Positions 27,029 to 36,253 of a stretch of DNA of 64,000 nucleotides are shown piece after piece. The first letter of the stretch is position 1. Each line of letters starts with the position of its first letter. The position numbers and the translations under genes were made by a program. The notes under the pieces were generated by a model. That model was not told the origin of the DNA. It was given only the letters and a program-made list of their open reading frames with translations, and ran no database searches. The DNA is from Spyradocola sp050942925 (GTDB lineage: Bacteria > Bacillota > Clostridia > Christensenellales > UBA1750): NCBI GenBank assembly GCA_050942925.1, contig JBMNOF010000001.1, positions 1 to 64,000 of the forward strand. Direction: 5' to 3'.

Positions 27029-27501
27029 GGCTTTTCCTCCTCCTCGATGTCCTCATACTCGATCACGGGCTTGATCAGCGCGCAGGCCTTGCGGGCAAAG
27101 CGCTTTTCGCCCTCTTCCGTGCGCAGCACGACCTCGTCGCCCTCAAGGCCCACCAGCTCGCCGCGGTGCACCTTGGCCCCATCCTGGGCGCGGTAGAGCT
27201 TGACCTCGACCGTTTCGCCCTGGGCCTTTTCAAAGTCGCGGTCGCGCTTGAGCGGCCGGTCCACACCGGGGGAGGAAATCTCCAAATAGTCGTACTCCAG
27301 ATCCTCGATCTGCCCGATGATGGCGTGATGGAACGCGGCGCAGTCGTCCAGCGACATGCCGCCCTCCTTGTCCACATAAATGCGCAAAAAAGCCGCGCCG
27401 TGCTCCTTTGCGAGCTCGACGTCGACAAATTCATATCCCATTTTCTGCGCGAGACGCTCCGCTCTCTCCTCAGCTATTGCCGTCACGCTCTTTTTTGCCA
27501 A
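27025..27501 (-). CDS. rimP: Ribosome maturation factor RimP
   Basis: A 158-residue 30S assembly factor. The family motif LEISSPGVDRPLKRDRDF is present, preceded by the conserved LRIYVDKEGG and followed by an Sm-like C-terminal domain. I start it at a TTG at 27501, because GGAGG lies seven bases upstream and the length then fits the family (150-160); no ATG or GTG of that quality is present, and the longer frame crosses the promoter. It is the first gene of the nusA-infB operon and overlaps nusA. The C-terminus is very acidic (EYEDIEEEEKP). Confidence 0.95.
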   Translation of the reverse strand: MAKKSVTAIAEERAERLAQKMGYEFVDVELAKEHGAAFLRIYVDKEGGMSLDDCAAFHHAIIGQIEDLEYDYLEISSPGVDRPLKRDRDFEKAQGETVEVKLYRAQDGAKVHRGELVGLEGDEVVLRTEEGEKRFARKACALIKPVIEYEDIEEEEKP

Positions 27502-27574
27502 TGCTCTTCCTCCGAATCCGCTGCGAGGGATGGACTGGTCCGCGCCGCCGCGCGGGACCCTTTCACAATAGTAA

Positions 27575-27599
27575 AGAGCGGGCACATACCTCCCACTCT
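27575..27599 (-). promoter_or_regulatory. Leader hairpin of the rimP-nusA-infB operon
   Basis: About 17 bases after the predicted transcript start, AGAGTGGG pairs with CCCGCTCT (one G-U pair) around a 9-base loop, followed by TTACTATTG. It is a short stem near the 5' end of a leader of about 115 bases. It could be an attenuator or a 5' stabiliser. I cannot assign it to a known family. Confidence 0.55.
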
Positions 27600-27622
27600 C
27601 ACCGTCGCTGCAATGCAAGGAT

Positions 27623-27651
27623 AGTATACCACCGTTTTCACCTGAGCACAA
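27623..27651 (-). promoter_or_regulatory. Promoter of the rimP-nusA-infB-ribF operon
   Basis: On the minus strand TTGTGC (27651-27646) and TATACT (27628-27623) are 17 bases apart. The expected start is near 27616, about 115 bases ahead of the rimP TTG codon. It lies directly after the polC terminator, so this operon is transcriptionally separate. Confidence 0.8.
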
Positions 27652-27696
27652 GAGAAAAACAGGAATTTTACCCGCAAATTTCGCCGCAAACCCCGG

Positions 27697-27731
27697 AAAA
27701 AATGGGGAAAGAAGGCCAACCTTCCTCCCCC
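27697..27731 (-). terminator. Rho-independent terminator of the frr-polC operon
   Basis: A 12-base stem with two G-U pairs (27720-27731 with 27704-27715), TTGG loop, is followed on the minus strand by ATTTTTT. It begins 8 bases after the polC stop. Confidence 0.9.
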
Positions 27732-27739
27732 ATTCCCGG

Positions 27740-30700
27740 TCAGAAGAGCGTCACCTGCGAGGTCTCCGGCAGGCCGCGCAGAGCGCCGGCAAGGCGCAGC
27801 TGTTCGATGGTGCCGGAGCTTGCGCCGGCGCGGTTTTTGAGGTCCTCCACGGAGATGAAGGGCCGATTTTCCTGCACCGCTTCGCGGCAGGCAGCGTAGA
27901 GCGTTTCCGCCGCGGCGCCGCCCACGCCCGGCAGCCGGTTGAACGGCGGCCGGATCTTGCCCTCCTGGATGAGGAACTCGTCCGCGCAGGACTTGTACAA
28001 GTCCACCGGCAGGAACTCGATGCCCCGCGCGCGCATCTCGTAGACGAGCTCCAGCAGCGTGTAGGTGTCGTCGTCCTTGGCGGTGCGCTCGTTTTTGCCG
28101 AGCTTGTCGATGCGCTTCATCTCCGCGTCGAGCTCCTCGGGCTCGCGCAGCATGAGGATGGCGTCAAAGTTGTCCGCGCGCACGGTGTAGAACGTCGCAT
28201 AGTACTCCAAGGGGCGGTAGACCTTGAACCAGGCCACGCGCAGCGCCATCATGACGTAGGCGGCGGCGTGTCCCTTGGGGAACATGTACTTGATCTTCTT
28301 GCAGGAGTCCACGTAGTACTCGGGGACGTTGTTCTCGTGCATGGCCTGCTCCATCTCCGGCGTCAGGCCGCGGCCCTTTCGCACGGATTCCATCGTGGTA
28401 AAGGCCATCTTCGGCGCAACGCCCATGGAGATCAGGTAGTTCATGATGTCGTCGCGGGTACAGAAGCAGTCGTTCAGCTTGCAGATGCCCTGCAGGATCA
28501 GGTCCTGGGCGTTGTTGAGCCAGACGTCCGTGCCGTGCGAAAGGCCCGAGATGCGGATGAGCTCGGCCATGGTGGAGGGCTTTGTGTCCTCCAGCATTTG
28601 GCGCACGAACTTGGTGCCGAACTCCGGGATGCCCAGCGTTCCGGTGTTGACGCCGCGGATCTGGTTGGGCGCAAGGTCCAGCGGTTCCGGTGAGGAAAAG
28701 AGGCCCAGGACCTTTTTGTCGTTGAGCGGCAAGTCGACCGCGTGGATGCCGGTCAGGCGCTCGAGCATGTTGATCATGGTCGGGTCATCGTGCCCGAGCA
28801 CGTCGAGCTTGACGAGGATGTCGTGCAGGGAGCCAAAGTCGAAGTGCGTGGTGATGATGCCGGAGCCCTTGTCGTCCGCGGGGTGCTGGATGGGCGAGAA
28901 CTGGTAGATGCTGTACTCTTCGGGCACGATGACCATGCCGGCGGGGTGCTGGCCGGTGGTGCGCTTGACGCCCACGCACCCCTGGACCAAGCGGTCCATC
29001 TCCATGGAGGTCGCGCGGTGCCCGGTCTCCTCGCACCACTTTTTGACGTAGCCGTAGGCGGTCTTATCGGCCAAGGTGCCGATGGTGCCGGCCTTAAAGA
29101 CCTTGCCCTCGCCAAAGAGCTGGCGCACGTACTCGTGGGCGCGGTGCTGGTAAATTCCCGAGAAGTTGAGGTCAATATCCGGGACCTTGTCGCCGTTGAA
29201 GCCGAGGAAGACCTCAAAGGGGATGTCGTAGCCATTGTGCTTGAGGTCTGCGCCGCAGCGGGGGCACTTGCGCTCCGGCAGGTCGATGCCGCAGGGATAC
29301 TTGTGCACGTCGACGTCAAAGTCCGAGAACTGGCAGTTCGGGCAGACGTAGTGCGGCGGCAGGGGATTGACCTCGGTGATGTTGCACATGGTCGCGGCAA
29401 ACGAAGAGCCGACCGAGCCGCGGCTGCCCACGAGGAAGCCGTCCTCGTTGGACTTTTTGACCAACAGGTGCGCGGAGTAATACAGCGTGCCAAAGCCGTG
29501 GCCGAGGATGGACTTGAGCTCCCGCTCCAGCCGGGCGGAGACGATCTCCGGCAGGGGATTGCCATAGATCTTGCTGGCGTTTTCCCACGCCATGCGCTCG
29601 ATCTCCTCCTCCGCGTGGGGGAGCTGGGGCTGAAAGGTCTCCTCGTTGCGCGGGTGCTTGGGGAACATCTTGATCTCGCCCACCATGTCCGCGATCTTGC
29701 GGGGGTTGTCGATGACGACCTCCCGCGTGCGGTCGCCCAGGTACGCGAACTCGTCGAGCATCTCGCGCGTGGTGCGGAAGTAGAGCGGCGCCTGCAGGCT
29801 GGCGTCCTCAAAGCCCATGCCGGTCATGAGGATCTCGCGGAAGACGGCGTCCTCGGGGTCCAGGAAGTGGACGTCGCAGGTGGCGCACACGGGCTTGCCG
29901 AGCTTGTCGCCCAGGCGCAGCACGCGGCGGTTGAGGTCCTGCAGGCCCTTCTCGTCCGCGATCTGGCCATTGCGGACCATGAAGGCGTTGTTGCCCGTGG
30001 GCTGGATCTCCAGGTAGTCGTAGAACGCGGCGATGCGCTCGATTTCCCGCTCGCTCTTGCCCTCGACCATGGCGCGGATCAGCTCGCCCGCCTCGCACGC
30101 GGAACCGACGATCAGGCCCTCGCGCCGCTGCTTCAGCTCGGACTTGAGGATGTGCGGCCGGCGGTCGAAGTGCTTGAGGTGCGCGTCGGAGACCAAGCGG
30201 TAGAGGTTTTCCAATCCCGTGCGGTTCTTGGCGAGCAGCACGATGTGATAGGAGGTGCCCGCCGCCGCGACGCGCTCGCCGAGCTTTTCGTTGAGGTCCC
30301 GCAGGGTGATGACGCCGTGGCGCTCCTTGGCGCGGTCCAAGAGGCGCAGGAGCATGTGCGCGGTGGCGCGCGTGTCAAAGAGCGCGCGGTGGTGGTTATC
30401 GAGCTTGATGTCCAGCTTTTTGCAGACCTGGTCGAGCTTGTGGCGCTTGAGCTCGGTCATGACCGCCCGCGCCAGCGGCAGGGTGTCCAGCACGGACCCG
30501 GGCAGCTCCACGCCCGCCTTGTCGGCCTCAATGCGCAGGAACCCGATGTCAAAGGAGGCGTTGTGCGCGCAGACGACGTGCCCCCGGCAAAACTCCGCGA
30601 GCTTCCCCATGACCTCGCCGATGCGCGGCGCGCCGGCGACCATGTCGTCCGTGATGCCGTGGACCTTGGTGGTTTCGGCGGGAATGTGCATGCCGGGATC

Positions 30701-32059
30701 GACCATGGTGTGGTATTCGTCCAGGATCTTGTCGTCCGCGCCGATCTTGACGGCGGCGATTTCGACGATGCGGTCCTTGCCCATGATCAGGCCCGTCGTC
30801 TCGATGTCCAGCACGACGTAGGTGCGGTCGACGCTGCCGTCGTCCGGATCGCTGACGATCACGCCGCTGTCGTCGATGAGGTAGCCCTCCATGCCCGGGA
30901 TGAGCTTGATCTTCTTGCCCTCCTTGTCGAGCTTCTTGATCGTGTCAAAGGCCTCGGGGTAGGCCTGCACGACGCCGTGGTCCGTGATGGCGATGGCCTC
31001 GTGGCCCCACTCGGCCGCGCGCCGGATGAGCGCGGAAGCGGACGAAACGCCGTCCATGTTGCTCATCTGCGTGTGCAGGTGGAGCTCGACGCGCTTGACC
31101 TCTTCCTCGTCCTTGCGCGGGGTCCAGGGCATCTGCTGCACGTCGTCCACCATCAAGGCGAGCTCCTTGGAGAAGGTATCCCACTGGCAGACGCCGCGCA
31201 CCCGCACGCGGATGCCGGGCTTGAGCCCGGGGATCTCCTTTCCCTCGCCCTGTTCGGCGTTCAGAAACACCTTGCACAGGAGGGACCCCGTGTAATCCGT
31301 GACGCCGAAGGTGACCAGCGTCTTGCTGCCCCCGCGCAGCTCCTTGCTCTCGATCTTCTTGAGCACAAAGCCCTCGAGGGTGACGCGCCCGCTCGTTTCG
31401 CTCAGGTCGCCGATGGGCTCGCTCGTGCTGCCCGTGATCTTGCGGCCGTAGAGCACGTGGGGGCCCTCCGGCTTTTTCTTCTCCTGCACCTGGTCGCCCA
31501 TGTGCTTCAGGAGCTCGGCGTCCATGCGCCGCCGCTCCTCCAGGAAGGTCTCCAGCGCCTGCTCCTGCTCGCGGGAGATGATCTGCACGGCGGCCTCCCG
31601 CCGGAAGACCTGGGCGAGGATTTTGCCGATCGCCTCGTCCGCCCGGCGCATGAGGAGCAGGTCCGCGGCGATCTTGGCGCGCACCGTGAGGGTGACGGTA
31701 TTCTTTTCCACCGTCCAGCTCGCGCCGGCCAGGTGCGGACGGACCGAGGGCATCTGCGCGGCGAGCGCGTCCGTGAGCCAGGCGGCGTACTTTTCCGGGT
31801 CCGCCATAAAGTCGTCCGCAAGCGTCGGGCAGGCGACCAGCACGTCCACCTGCAGACCGCTCCGCTTGCCGAACATCTCGATCAAGCCCTGCTTGATGCT
31901 GGCGTACTCCTCATGGGTGAGCATCTGTCCCGCCTGAAAGCGCACGACGAGGCGCCCCGTCTTCTTGTGCACGGTGACGTGCTCCAGCGTGAGCTTGTCC
32001 ACCGGCGCCTTGGGCGCGGCCTTCTGTAATCTTTCCTTCCACTCCACGGCGGCGGCCAT
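27740..32059 (-). CDS. polC: DNA polymerase III alpha subunit, PolC type
   Basis: A 1439-residue replicative polymerase with built-in proofreading, the form used by low-GC Gram-positives. In order: N-terminal domain, OB fold (around 220-320), PHP domain beginning ELHLHTQMSNMDG, a DEDD exonuclease inserted in it (YVVLDIETTGL near 420 to the HRALFDTRATAHMLL block), the rest of PHP, then the C-family polymerase core. A zinc-finger segment has CPNCQFSD and CPRCGAD in the expected place. Length is normal. GGGAGGA precedes the start. It is the last gene of the frr-uppS-cdsA-dxr-rseP-ispG operon, where B. subtilis also has polC. Confidence 0.98.
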   Translation of the reverse strand: MAAAVEWKERLQKAAPKAPVDKLTLEHVTVHKKTGRLVVRFQAGQMLTHEEYASIKQGLIEMFGKRSGLQVDVLVACPTLADDFMADPEKYAAWLTDALAAQMPSVRPHLAGASWTVEKNTVTLTVRAKIAADLLLMRRADEAIGKILAQVFRREAAVQIISREQEQALETFLEERRRMDAELLKHMGDQVQEKKKPEGPHVLYGRKITGSTSEPIGDLSETSGRVTLEGFVLKKIESKELRGGSKTLVTFGVTDYTGSLLCKVFLNAEQGEGKEIPGLKPGIRVRVRGVCQWDTFSKELALMVDDVQQMPWTPRKDEEEVKRVELHLHTQMSNMDGVSSASALIRRAAEWGHEAIAITDHGVVQAYPEAFDTIKKLDKEGKKIKLIPGMEGYLIDDSGVIVSDPDDGSVDRTYVVLDIETTGLIMGKDRIVEIAAVKIGADDKILDEYHTMVDPGMHIPAETTKVHGITDDMVAGAPRIGEVMGKLAEFCRGHVVCAHNASFDIGFLRIEADKAGVELPGSVLDTLPLARAVMTELKRHKLDQVCKKLDIKLDNHHRALFDTRATAHMLLRLLDRAKERHGVITLRDLNEKLGERVAAAGTSYHIVLLAKNRTGLENLYRLVSDAHLKHFDRRPHILKSELKQRREGLIVGSACEAGELIRAMVEGKSEREIERIAAFYDYLEIQPTGNNAFMVRNGQIADEKGLQDLNRRVLRLGDKLGKPVCATCDVHFLDPEDAVFREILMTGMGFEDASLQAPLYFRTTREMLDEFAYLGDRTREVVIDNPRKIADMVGEIKMFPKHPRNEETFQPQLPHAEEEIERMAWENASKIYGNPLPEIVSARLERELKSILGHGFGTLYYSAHLLVKKSNEDGFLVGSRGSVGSSFAATMCNITEVNPLPPHYVCPNCQFSDFDVDVHKYPCGIDLPERKCPRCGADLKHNGYDIPFEVFLGFNGDKVPDIDLNFSGIYQHRAHEYVRQLFGEGKVFKAGTIGTLADKTAYGYVKKWCEETGHRATSMEMDRLVQGCVGVKRTTGQHPAGMVIVPEEYSIYQFSPIQHPADDKGSGIITTHFDFGSLHDILVKLDVLGHDDPTMINMLERLTGIHAVDLPLNDKKVLGLFSSPEPLDLAPNQIRGVNTGTLGIPEFGTKFVRQMLEDTKPSTMAELIRISGLSHGTDVWLNNAQDLILQGICKLNDCFCTRDDIMNYLISMGVAPKMAFTTMESVRKGRGLTPEMEQAMHENNVPEYYVDSCKKIKYMFPKGHAAAYVMMALRVAWFKVYRPLEYYATFYTVRADNFDAILMLREPEELDAEMKRIDKLGKNERTAKDDDTYTLLELVYEMRARGIEFLPVDLYKSCADEFLIQEGKIRPPFNRLPGVGGAAAETLYAACREAVQENRPFISVEDLKNRAGASSGTIEQLRLAGALRGLPETSQVTLF

Positions 32060-32078
32060 TTTCTTCCTCCCGATTGTC

Positions 32079-33155
32079 CTACAGTTCGAGTTTTCGATCC
32101 ATTTCCTTTGCGATGTCCGCGATTTCCTGCATCAGGGCGTCGAGCAGCCCCTCCTTGGGCACGCGGCGGACGAGGATGCCGTGGCGGAACAGCGCGCCCG
32201 CGCTTGCGCCGCCGGCGATGCCCACGTCGGCCTGCTTCGCCTCGCCGGGGCCATTGACGACGCAGCCCATGATGGCGACGGTGATGGGCAGCTCCACCCC
32301 GGCAAGGCGGTGCTCGACTTCCTTGGCCAAGGCCTCGACGTCCAGCATCTTGCGGCCGCAGGTGGGGCAGGAAACGATATTGACCGCGTCGCGCCGCAGG
32401 CCGATGGCCCGCAGGATGTTGAGCCCCGCCTCGACCTCGGGCACCGGGTCTCCGGACAGGGAGACGCGGATGGTATCCCCGATGCCGTCCAGCAGGAGGG
32501 AGCCAATGCCGATGTCGGACTTTACGTTCCCCATGCCGCGGCGGCCGGCCTCCGTGACCCCCAGGTGCAGGGGATAGTCGCACAGGGCCGCGACCTTCCG
32601 GTAGGCCAGGACGTTCGTGCGCACGTCCGAGGCCTTGAGGGAGAGCGCAATGTCATAAAACCCGCAGTCCTCCAGGATGCGGACGTGGCGCAGGGCGGCC
32701 TCGACCATGCTGTCGGGCGTCACGCCCATGCTGGCCACCAGGTCCTTGGGCAGGCTGCCGGTGTTGACGCCGATGCGGATGGGCACCTTGTGCGCCTTGG
32801 CGCAGTCCACGACGCGGCGGACGTCCTCCTTGCGCTCGATGTTGCCGGGGTTGATGCGCAGCTTCTGGATGCCGTTTTCCATCGCGCCGATGGCGAGCTT
32901 GTGGTCAAAGTGGATGTCCGCAACCAGCGGCACGGGCGAGTAGTCCACGAGCTTGCGCACGCTCTGCACGCAGGCCTCGTCGTAGACGGAGATGCGCACG
33001 ATGTCCGCCCCGGCCCTGTGCAGCTTTTCGATCTGCGAGAGGGTGGCCATGGCGTCGCGCGTGTCGGTGTTGGTCATGGACTGCACGGAGACCGGCGCGC
33101 TTCCGCCGATGTCCACGCGCCCTACGTGGATGGTTCTGCATGCTCTTCTGCTCAT
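32079..33155 (-). CDS. ispG: 4-hydroxy-3-methylbut-2-enyl diphosphate synthase (flavodoxin)
   Basis: A 358-residue iron-sulfur enzyme of the MEP isoprenoid pathway that reduces MEcPP to HMBPP. The N-terminal TIM barrel starts with VGRVDIGGSAPVSVQSMTNT, and the C-terminal domain holds the cluster cysteines in SCPTCGR and in MGCVVNGPGE. The ATG at 33155 overlaps the rseP stop by four bases; the longer frame upstream reads into rseP without similarity. It stands where B. subtilis has proS, between rseP and polC, and puts two MEP genes (dxr, ispG) in one operon with uppS, which uses their product. Confidence 0.97.
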   Translation of the reverse strand: MSRRACRTIHVGRVDIGGSAPVSVQSMTNTDTRDAMATLSQIEKLHRAGADIVRISVYDEACVQSVRKLVDYSPVPLVADIHFDHKLAIGAMENGIQKLRINPGNIERKEDVRRVVDCAKAHKVPIRIGVNTGSLPKDLVASMGVTPDSMVEAALRHVRILEDCGFYDIALSLKASDVRTNVLAYRKVAALCDYPLHLGVTEAGRRGMGNVKSDIGIGSLLLDGIGDTIRVSLSGDPVPEVEAGLNILRAIGLRRDAVNIVSCPTCGRKMLDVEALAKEVEHRLAGVELPITVAIMGCVVNGPGEAKQADVGIAGGASAGALFRHGILVRRVPKEGLLDALMQEIADIAKEMDRKLEL

Positions 33156-34219
33156 ACGCTCACTCCAAATATCCGCAAAATATCCCGTCCCGTCAAAACG
33201 ACGATGAGCCCAAGGAGCAGCACCAGCCCGACAAAGTGCACGATGGCCTCGTGCTTGCGGGAAAGGTGCTTGCCGGACACGGCCTCCACCGCCAGCAGCA
33301 CCACGCGGCCGCCGTCCAGCGCCGGCAGGGGCAGCAGGTTCATCAGGCCCAGGTTCATCGAGATGATGACGGCCAGGTTCAGCACCATGGTCATGCCGTC
33401 CATAAAGGACTGCGCAAAGGAGGCCTGCGTGTACTCCGTCATGAGGGAGACGGTGCCCACGGGACCGGCCACCTGGTCCAGAACGTCGCTGCGGGTAAAC
33501 ATCTGCCCAAGCGTCTGGACCATGAGCTTGAGCATCTCCGCGCAATAGGTCACGGACGAGCGCACGGCATGCCAAAGGCTCGTGCGCACGCGCTCGGTGC
33601 CAAAGGTGATGCCCATGAGGTAGCGGCTGCTCGCCTCGTCGTACGCCTTGCCGACGGTGACGTCAAAGGTTTCGCCGTCGCGCTCTATGGTCAGCAGGAC
33701 GTCCGCGTCGCCGGTCTCGCCGATCGCGGCGCTGACGTCCTCGGCCTTCTCGTAGGGCTGGCCGTTGACGCCCACGATCTTATCCCCGACCTCGATGCCT
33801 GCCGCGGCCGCGGGGGTGCCGTCCGTGACGGTGTCGATGCGGTTGACCACGGCGTACTCGCCGATGACCGCCATGAGGACGACCGCGAGCACCAGCGCCA
33901 AAACAAAGTTCATGATTGGGCCGGCGGCGGTCATGATCAGGCGCTTCCAAGCGGGCTGCAGGTTGATGTTATCCGGGTCCTCCGGCTCATCGTCCGCGCT
34001 CTCCCCGATGAAGGCGCAAAAGCCTCCGACGGGCAGCGCGCGGACGGAATAGTCCGTGCCGTTTCGGCGCCAGCCGAAGACCTTCGGCCCCATGCCGATG
34101 GCGAACTCCACGACGTGCAGGCCGCAGGCCCGCGCCGCCAGAAAATGGCCGAGCTCGTGCACAAAGATGCAGATGCCCAGCACCACAAGCGCAAGGATGA
34201 CATAGAGAATTGTGCTCAT
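33152..34219 (-). CDS. rseP: RIP metalloprotease RseP (site-2 protease)
   Basis: A 355-residue intramembrane zinc protease (RasP/YluC in B. subtilis) that cuts anti-sigma factors, FtsL and signal-peptide remnants. The HEXXH motif is His21-Glu-Leu-Gly-His25 in the first membrane helix. A PDZ domain covers about 115-190 (VTDGTPAAAAGIEVGDKIVGVNG begins it), and the second zinc segment is GLMNLLPLPALDGG near 300. A short acidic cytoplasmic insert (GESADDEPEDPDN) follows the G-M-G-P region. Start at 34219, beginning the first helix. It lies 34 bases after dxr and overlaps ispG. Confidence 0.97.
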   Translation of the reverse strand: MSTILYVILALVVLGICIFVHELGHFLAARACGLHVVEFAIGMGPKVFGWRRNGTDYSVRALPVGGFCAFIGESADDEPEDPDNINLQPAWKRLIMTAAGPIMNFVLALVLAVVLMAVIGEYAVVNRIDTVTDGTPAAAAGIEVGDKIVGVNGQPYEKAEDVSAAIGETGDADVLLTIERDGETFDVTVGKAYDEASSRYLMGITFGTERVRTSLWHAVRSSVTYCAEMLKLMVQTLGQMFTRSDVLDQVAGPVGTVSLMTEYTQASFAQSFMDGMTMVLNLAVIISMNLGLMNLLPLPALDGGRVVLLAVEAVSGKHLSRKHEAIVHFVGLVLLLGLIVVLTGRDILRIFGVSV

Positions 34220-34253
34220 TGTTCTTTTGGCTTCCCCCTTTGCAAGGAAAAGA

Positions 34254-35399
34254 TCAGTCGGTCCACCTCTTTGCGATGGCAAGAGCGGTTTCCCGGGCGC
34301 GCCGGTCGGCCTCCAAAACGTCGGAGACTTCGCGCACGGGCCGGACGCTCTCCCGGCTTAGGGTTTCCGCGAGCAGATCCGCAATGCGGAAGAAGGGAAG
34401 TTTTTCTTGCAGGACCAGGTCCACGGCGACCTCGTTTGCGCCGTTGAGGGTCACGGGCGCCGTTCCGCCCGCCCGCAAGACCTCCCAAGCGAGGGCAAGG
34501 GCGGGAAAGCGCGCAAAATCCGGCGCCTCAAACGTGAGCGCGCCGGCGCGCGTCAGGTCCAGGCGCTCTCCGACGTTCCCCAGACGGTCCGGATAGCTCA
34601 TGGCATAGGCGATGGGCACTCGCATGTCCGGCAAGCCCAGCTGGCACAGGAGCGCGCCGTCCGAAAACTCCACGCCGGAATGGACCACGCTCTGCGAATG
34701 GATCACGACCTGGATGTTCTCGGGCGCCATGTCAAAGAGCCAGCGCGCCTCGATCACCTCCAGGGCCTTGTTGACCATGGAGGCGCTGTCGATGGTGATC
34801 TTGCGGCCCATGGACCAATTCGGGTGCCGCAGCGCCTGGGCGACGGTGGCCTTTTCGATCTGCTCGCGGCTCCAAGTTCGGAAAGGCCCTCCGGATGCTG
34901 TTAAAACGATCCGGCATGGGTGCGCGTTCGGCCGTCCCTGGATGCACTGAAAGATCGCGCTGTGCTCGCTGTCCACGGGCAAGAGCGCAACGCCCTTCCG
35001 GCGCGCCGCCTCCATCACGAGCGCGCCGCCGGTGACCAGCGCCTCCTTGTTGGCCAGCAGCACGGTCTTTCCGCACTCGATGGCGCGCAGGACCGCCGGC
35101 AGGCCCGCAATCCCCACAATGGCAACAAGCACCGCATCGACATCCTCGCGCGCGCAGATGTCCAGCAGTGCTTCCTCTCCAAACTTCCATTGACAATCTG
35201 CCGTTCCGCAAAACCCTGCGGGCGGGCAGACCAGCGCCGCAGCCGCGGGTGAAAACTCCCGCACCTGCCCTTCCAAGGCTTCCGCGCTCGAGCGGGCCGC
35301 CAGGGCCACCGCGCGGAAGGACTCCGGGTGCCTGCGGATGACGTCCAGGCTCTGTGTGCCGATGGACCCCGTGCTGCCCAGAATGGCGATCCTTCGCAT
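34254..35399 (-). CDS. dxr: 1-deoxy-D-xylulose-5-phosphate reductoisomerase
   Basis: A 381-residue NADPH-dependent enzyme that converts DXP to MEP, the committed step of the non-mevalonate isoprenoid pathway. The NADPH-binding start ILGSTGSIGTQSLDVI, the GNKEAL-like LLANKEALVTGG, the substrate loop PVDSEHSAIFQCI, LTASGGPFR and PNWSMGRKITIDSASMVNKALEVIEA regions are all intact. Start at 35399 with AAGGAGG upstream; the longer frame is read-through of the cdsA antisense-like frame. It is 17 bases after cdsA. Confidence 0.97.
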   Translation of the reverse strand: MRRIAILGSTGSIGTQSLDVIRRHPESFRAVALAARSSAEALEGQVREFSPAAAALVCPPAGFCGTADCQWKFGEEALLDICAREDVDAVLVAIVGIAGLPAVLRAIECGKTVLLANKEALVTGGALVMEAARRKGVALLPVDSEHSAIFQCIQGRPNAHPCRIVLTASGGPFRTWSREQIEKATVAQALRHPNWSMGRKITIDSASMVNKALEVIEARWLFDMAPENIQVVIHSQSVVHSGVEFSDGALLCQLGLPDMRVPIAYAMSYPDRLGNVGERLDLTRAGALTFEAPDFARFPALALAWEVLRAGGTAPVTLNGANEVAVDLVLQEKLPFFRIADLLAETLSRESVRPVREVSDVLEADRRARETALAIAKRWTD

Positions 35400-35416
35400 T
35401 CGTTCCTCCTTGTCCG

Positions 35417-36217
35417 TCAGGCCGTGACGAGCAGTACAAATACGCACAGCGCCACGGAGTTGTACATGATCCCGTCCATGCGGTCGAGCAGGCCGCCGTG
35501 GCCGGGGAAGATCTTTCCGAAGTCCTTGACCCCGCAAATGCGCTTGATGTAGGAGGCGACGATGTCCCCCACCTGGGTTACGACCGAACCCGCCAGGCCC
35601 AGCCCCAGGAACAGCCAAATCGGCAAGTCGTCGCCCATGTAGACGCTGAACCCATACATCACCAGCGCCGCAAACATTCCGCCCACAAGGCCGCCCACCG
35701 CGCCCTCCACGGTCTTGTTGGGGCTGACCTTGGGGATGAGCTTGTGCTTGCCAAAGGCGCGGCCAAAAAAGAGTGCAAAGCCGTCGCTGCCCACGGACAC
35801 GGCAAAGGCCATCCACACAAACAGCCTCCAGTGCGTGAGCCCGCTCGTGATGAGCAGGCACAGCGCCATGATGGGCAGCGCCGGGTAAAACGCCGGGAGC
35901 AGCGCCGCCAACATCTCGCGCGGGTCCGGCTCGTGCTTGATGGCGGTTGCGGCCATGGCCGTCATGGCGCCGATCATGAGCATGAGCAAAAGCCCCCTGT
36001 CCCCGCCCCAAAGATAGGCGGGCACGAGCAGGAGCACATAGGGGTAATAGACCCACTTGACCGGCCGGAACCCGCCTGCGCAGAGGCTGTGCAATATCTC
36101 ATATGTTCCCACGAGCAACAACAGTACCACATTGATCACGAGCGCTGTTTTTCCGAGCAGAACCATGGTGATGACATAGGCACTCGCCAACAGACCCGTG
36201 ACCACTCTCTTATGCAT
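35417..36217 (-). CDS. cdsA: Phosphatidate cytidylyltransferase
   Basis: A 266-residue polytopic membrane enzyme that makes CDP-diacylglycerol from phosphatidic acid and CTP, feeding pgsA elsewhere in the window. The C-terminal family signature is intact: SYIKRICGVKDFGKIFPGHG then LLDRMDG. About seven to eight hydrophobic helices are visible. I start at the ATG at 36217; an in-frame TTG directly before it is a less likely start. The ribosome-binding site is weak. It lies 36 bases after uppS. Confidence 0.96.
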   Translation of the reverse strand: MHKRVVTGLLASAYVITMVLLGKTALVINVVLLLLVGTYEILHSLCAGGFRPVKWVYYPYVLLLVPAYLWGGDRGLLLMLMIGAMTAMAATAIKHEPDPREMLAALLPAFYPALPIMALCLLITSGLTHWRLFVWMAFAVSVGSDGFALFFGRAFGKHKLIPKVSPNKTVEGAVGGLVGGMFAALVMYGFSVYMGDDLPIWLFLGLGLAGSVVTQVGDIVASYIKRICGVKDFGKIFPGHGGLLDRMDGIMYNSVALCVFVLLVTA

Positions 36218-36253
36218 CAATCCATCCCAATCCCTTTTTTGTTTCTAGGCCGT

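Noticed and set aside
28742..32029. A 1095-codon open frame on the plus strand opposite polC, and similar long frames opposite ftsK (4518-7364), pnp (14976-17360), recA (662-2320) and infB (23159-25525)
   Set aside because: They mirror certain genes codon for codon, have no recognisable domains and lack good ribosome-binding sites. Long antisense frames are expected in GC-rich coding DNA.
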